DNA of 64,000 bases. Origin: Pedobacter montanisoli (lineage in GTDB: Bacteria > Bacteroidota > Bacteroidia > Sphingobacteriales > Sphingobacteriaceae). The notes under the pieces are model-generated. The model did no database searches. It saw only the letters and a program-made list of their open reading frames with translations, and had not been told where the DNA came from. The DNA is taken from positions 682,001-746,000 of the forward strand of contig NZ_JALGBH010000001.1 in assembly GCF_022809115.1 (NCBI RefSeq). The letters run 5' to 3'. How positions within the stretch are numbered: position 1 is the first letter of the stretch; each line of letters opens with the position of its first letter. Position numbers and translations under genes: made by a program. Positions 63,816 through 64,000 of the stretch are shown here, piece by piece.

Positions 63816-64000
63816 TTAAAGTTCTGCAAACAGGTATTTTTCTGAAATTTCGTCAAGTAAGCTGTATATCACTTCGATGTTTTCTTCTTTAACCAATTGC
63901 ATACGATAAGGTTTAAAATCAGGTAAGCCCTTAAAGTAATTGGCATAATGCCTGCGCATTTCAAACACCCCTGTTTTAGGCCCTTTCCATTCAATTGATT
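63816..64000 (-). CDS. dusB: tRNA-dihydrouridine synthase DusB, C-terminal end (partial)
   Basis: The frame is open from the window edge to a TAA at 63816. The translated end includes EWKGPKTGVFEMRRHYANYF and KGLPDFKPYRMQLV, characteristic of the DusB helical C-terminal domain that contacts tRNA. Only about 60 codons are present; the FMN-binding barrel lies beyond the window. DusB reduces uridine to dihydrouridine in the tRNA D loop. Confidence 0.85.
   Translation of the reverse strand, partial: SIEWKGPKTGVFEMRRHYANYFKGLPDFKPYRMQLVKEENIEVIYSLLDEISEKYLFAEL

Noticed and set aside
1..64000. CRISPR, prophage, insertion sequence, tRNA or rRNA
   Set aside because: I saw no regular spaced repeats, transposase or integrase motifs, cloverleaf-like sequences or rRNA segments in either strand.

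Overview
The window reads as chromosome from a Bacteroidota bacterium, most likely family Sphingobacteriaceae (Pedobacter-like). The basis is low GC, Bacteroidota-type promoters (TTTG, about 20 bases, then TAnnTTTG), scarce Shine-Dalgarno sites, and many phylum-typical families: DUF4249 next to a TonB-dependent receptor, DUF4920, DUF3078, DUF5916, an M56/BlaI pair, MORN plus TonB_C, and tandem OmpA domains. The genus is inferred from gene content, not from a marker gene. I see no insertion sequence, prophage, CRISPR array, tRNA or rRNA. The window is dense core chromosome with small accessory patches.

Layout. 1-5.6 kb: end of RNase G, a hidden small double-glycine-leader Cys-rich peptide gene (674-841, minus), a ROK regulator, radA, a DUF4920 protein and a beta-lactamase-fold lipoprotein. 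5.8-12.9 kb: fumC, an S1/P1 nuclease, rlmI, oxyR and small envelope proteins. 12.9-16.1 kb: DUF4249 plus TonB-dependent receptor. 16.2-17.7 kb: trmB, a catalytically dead alkyltransferase-like protein and a CMD/AhpD-like protein. 17.8-26 kb: M28 peptidase, tag, polA, MORN/TonB protein and a Lys/Ala-rich protein. 26-33 kb: MBL hydrolase, YbaB, tandem-OmpA protein, DUF1543, a CREST-like membrane protein, LMW phosphatase, NdpA-like protein and TerC. 32.7-35.2 kb: ECF sigma factor, putative membrane anti-sigma and a beta-solenoid-like secreted protein. 35.3-39 kb: ruvX, O-methyltransferase, two glucosaminidase-LysM proteins, a carboxypeptidase-regulatory-like protein and a tiny HExxH membrane protein. 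39-45.2 kb: DUF3078, DUF5916 and the M56/BlaI pair. 45.4-52.6 kb: ffh, YbjQ, TPR protein, Tsp-like protease, DsbA-like oxidoreductase, YjjG and DinB-like protein. 52.6-59 kb: a small surface-glycan locus (flippase, two methyltransferases, three glycosyltransferases). 59-64 kb: ywbE, uvrB, a deacetylase-fold protein, upp, apaG and the end of dusB.

Themes. Genome maintenance is well represented (radA, tag, ATL, polA, ruvX, uvrB), as is envelope biology (lipoproteins, wall hydrolases, TonB uptake, glycan locus). Several genes have a -7 element ending only about 4-6 bases before the start codon, which suggests leaderless mRNAs, and several starts are TTG or GTG. The most novel items are the hidden GG-leader peptide, the M56 sensor with a repeat tail and a candidate BlaI operator, the ECF-linked QYG-repeat protein, a nested palindromic intergenic element at 50.4 kb, and an 18-bp perfect palindrome upstream of uvrB.
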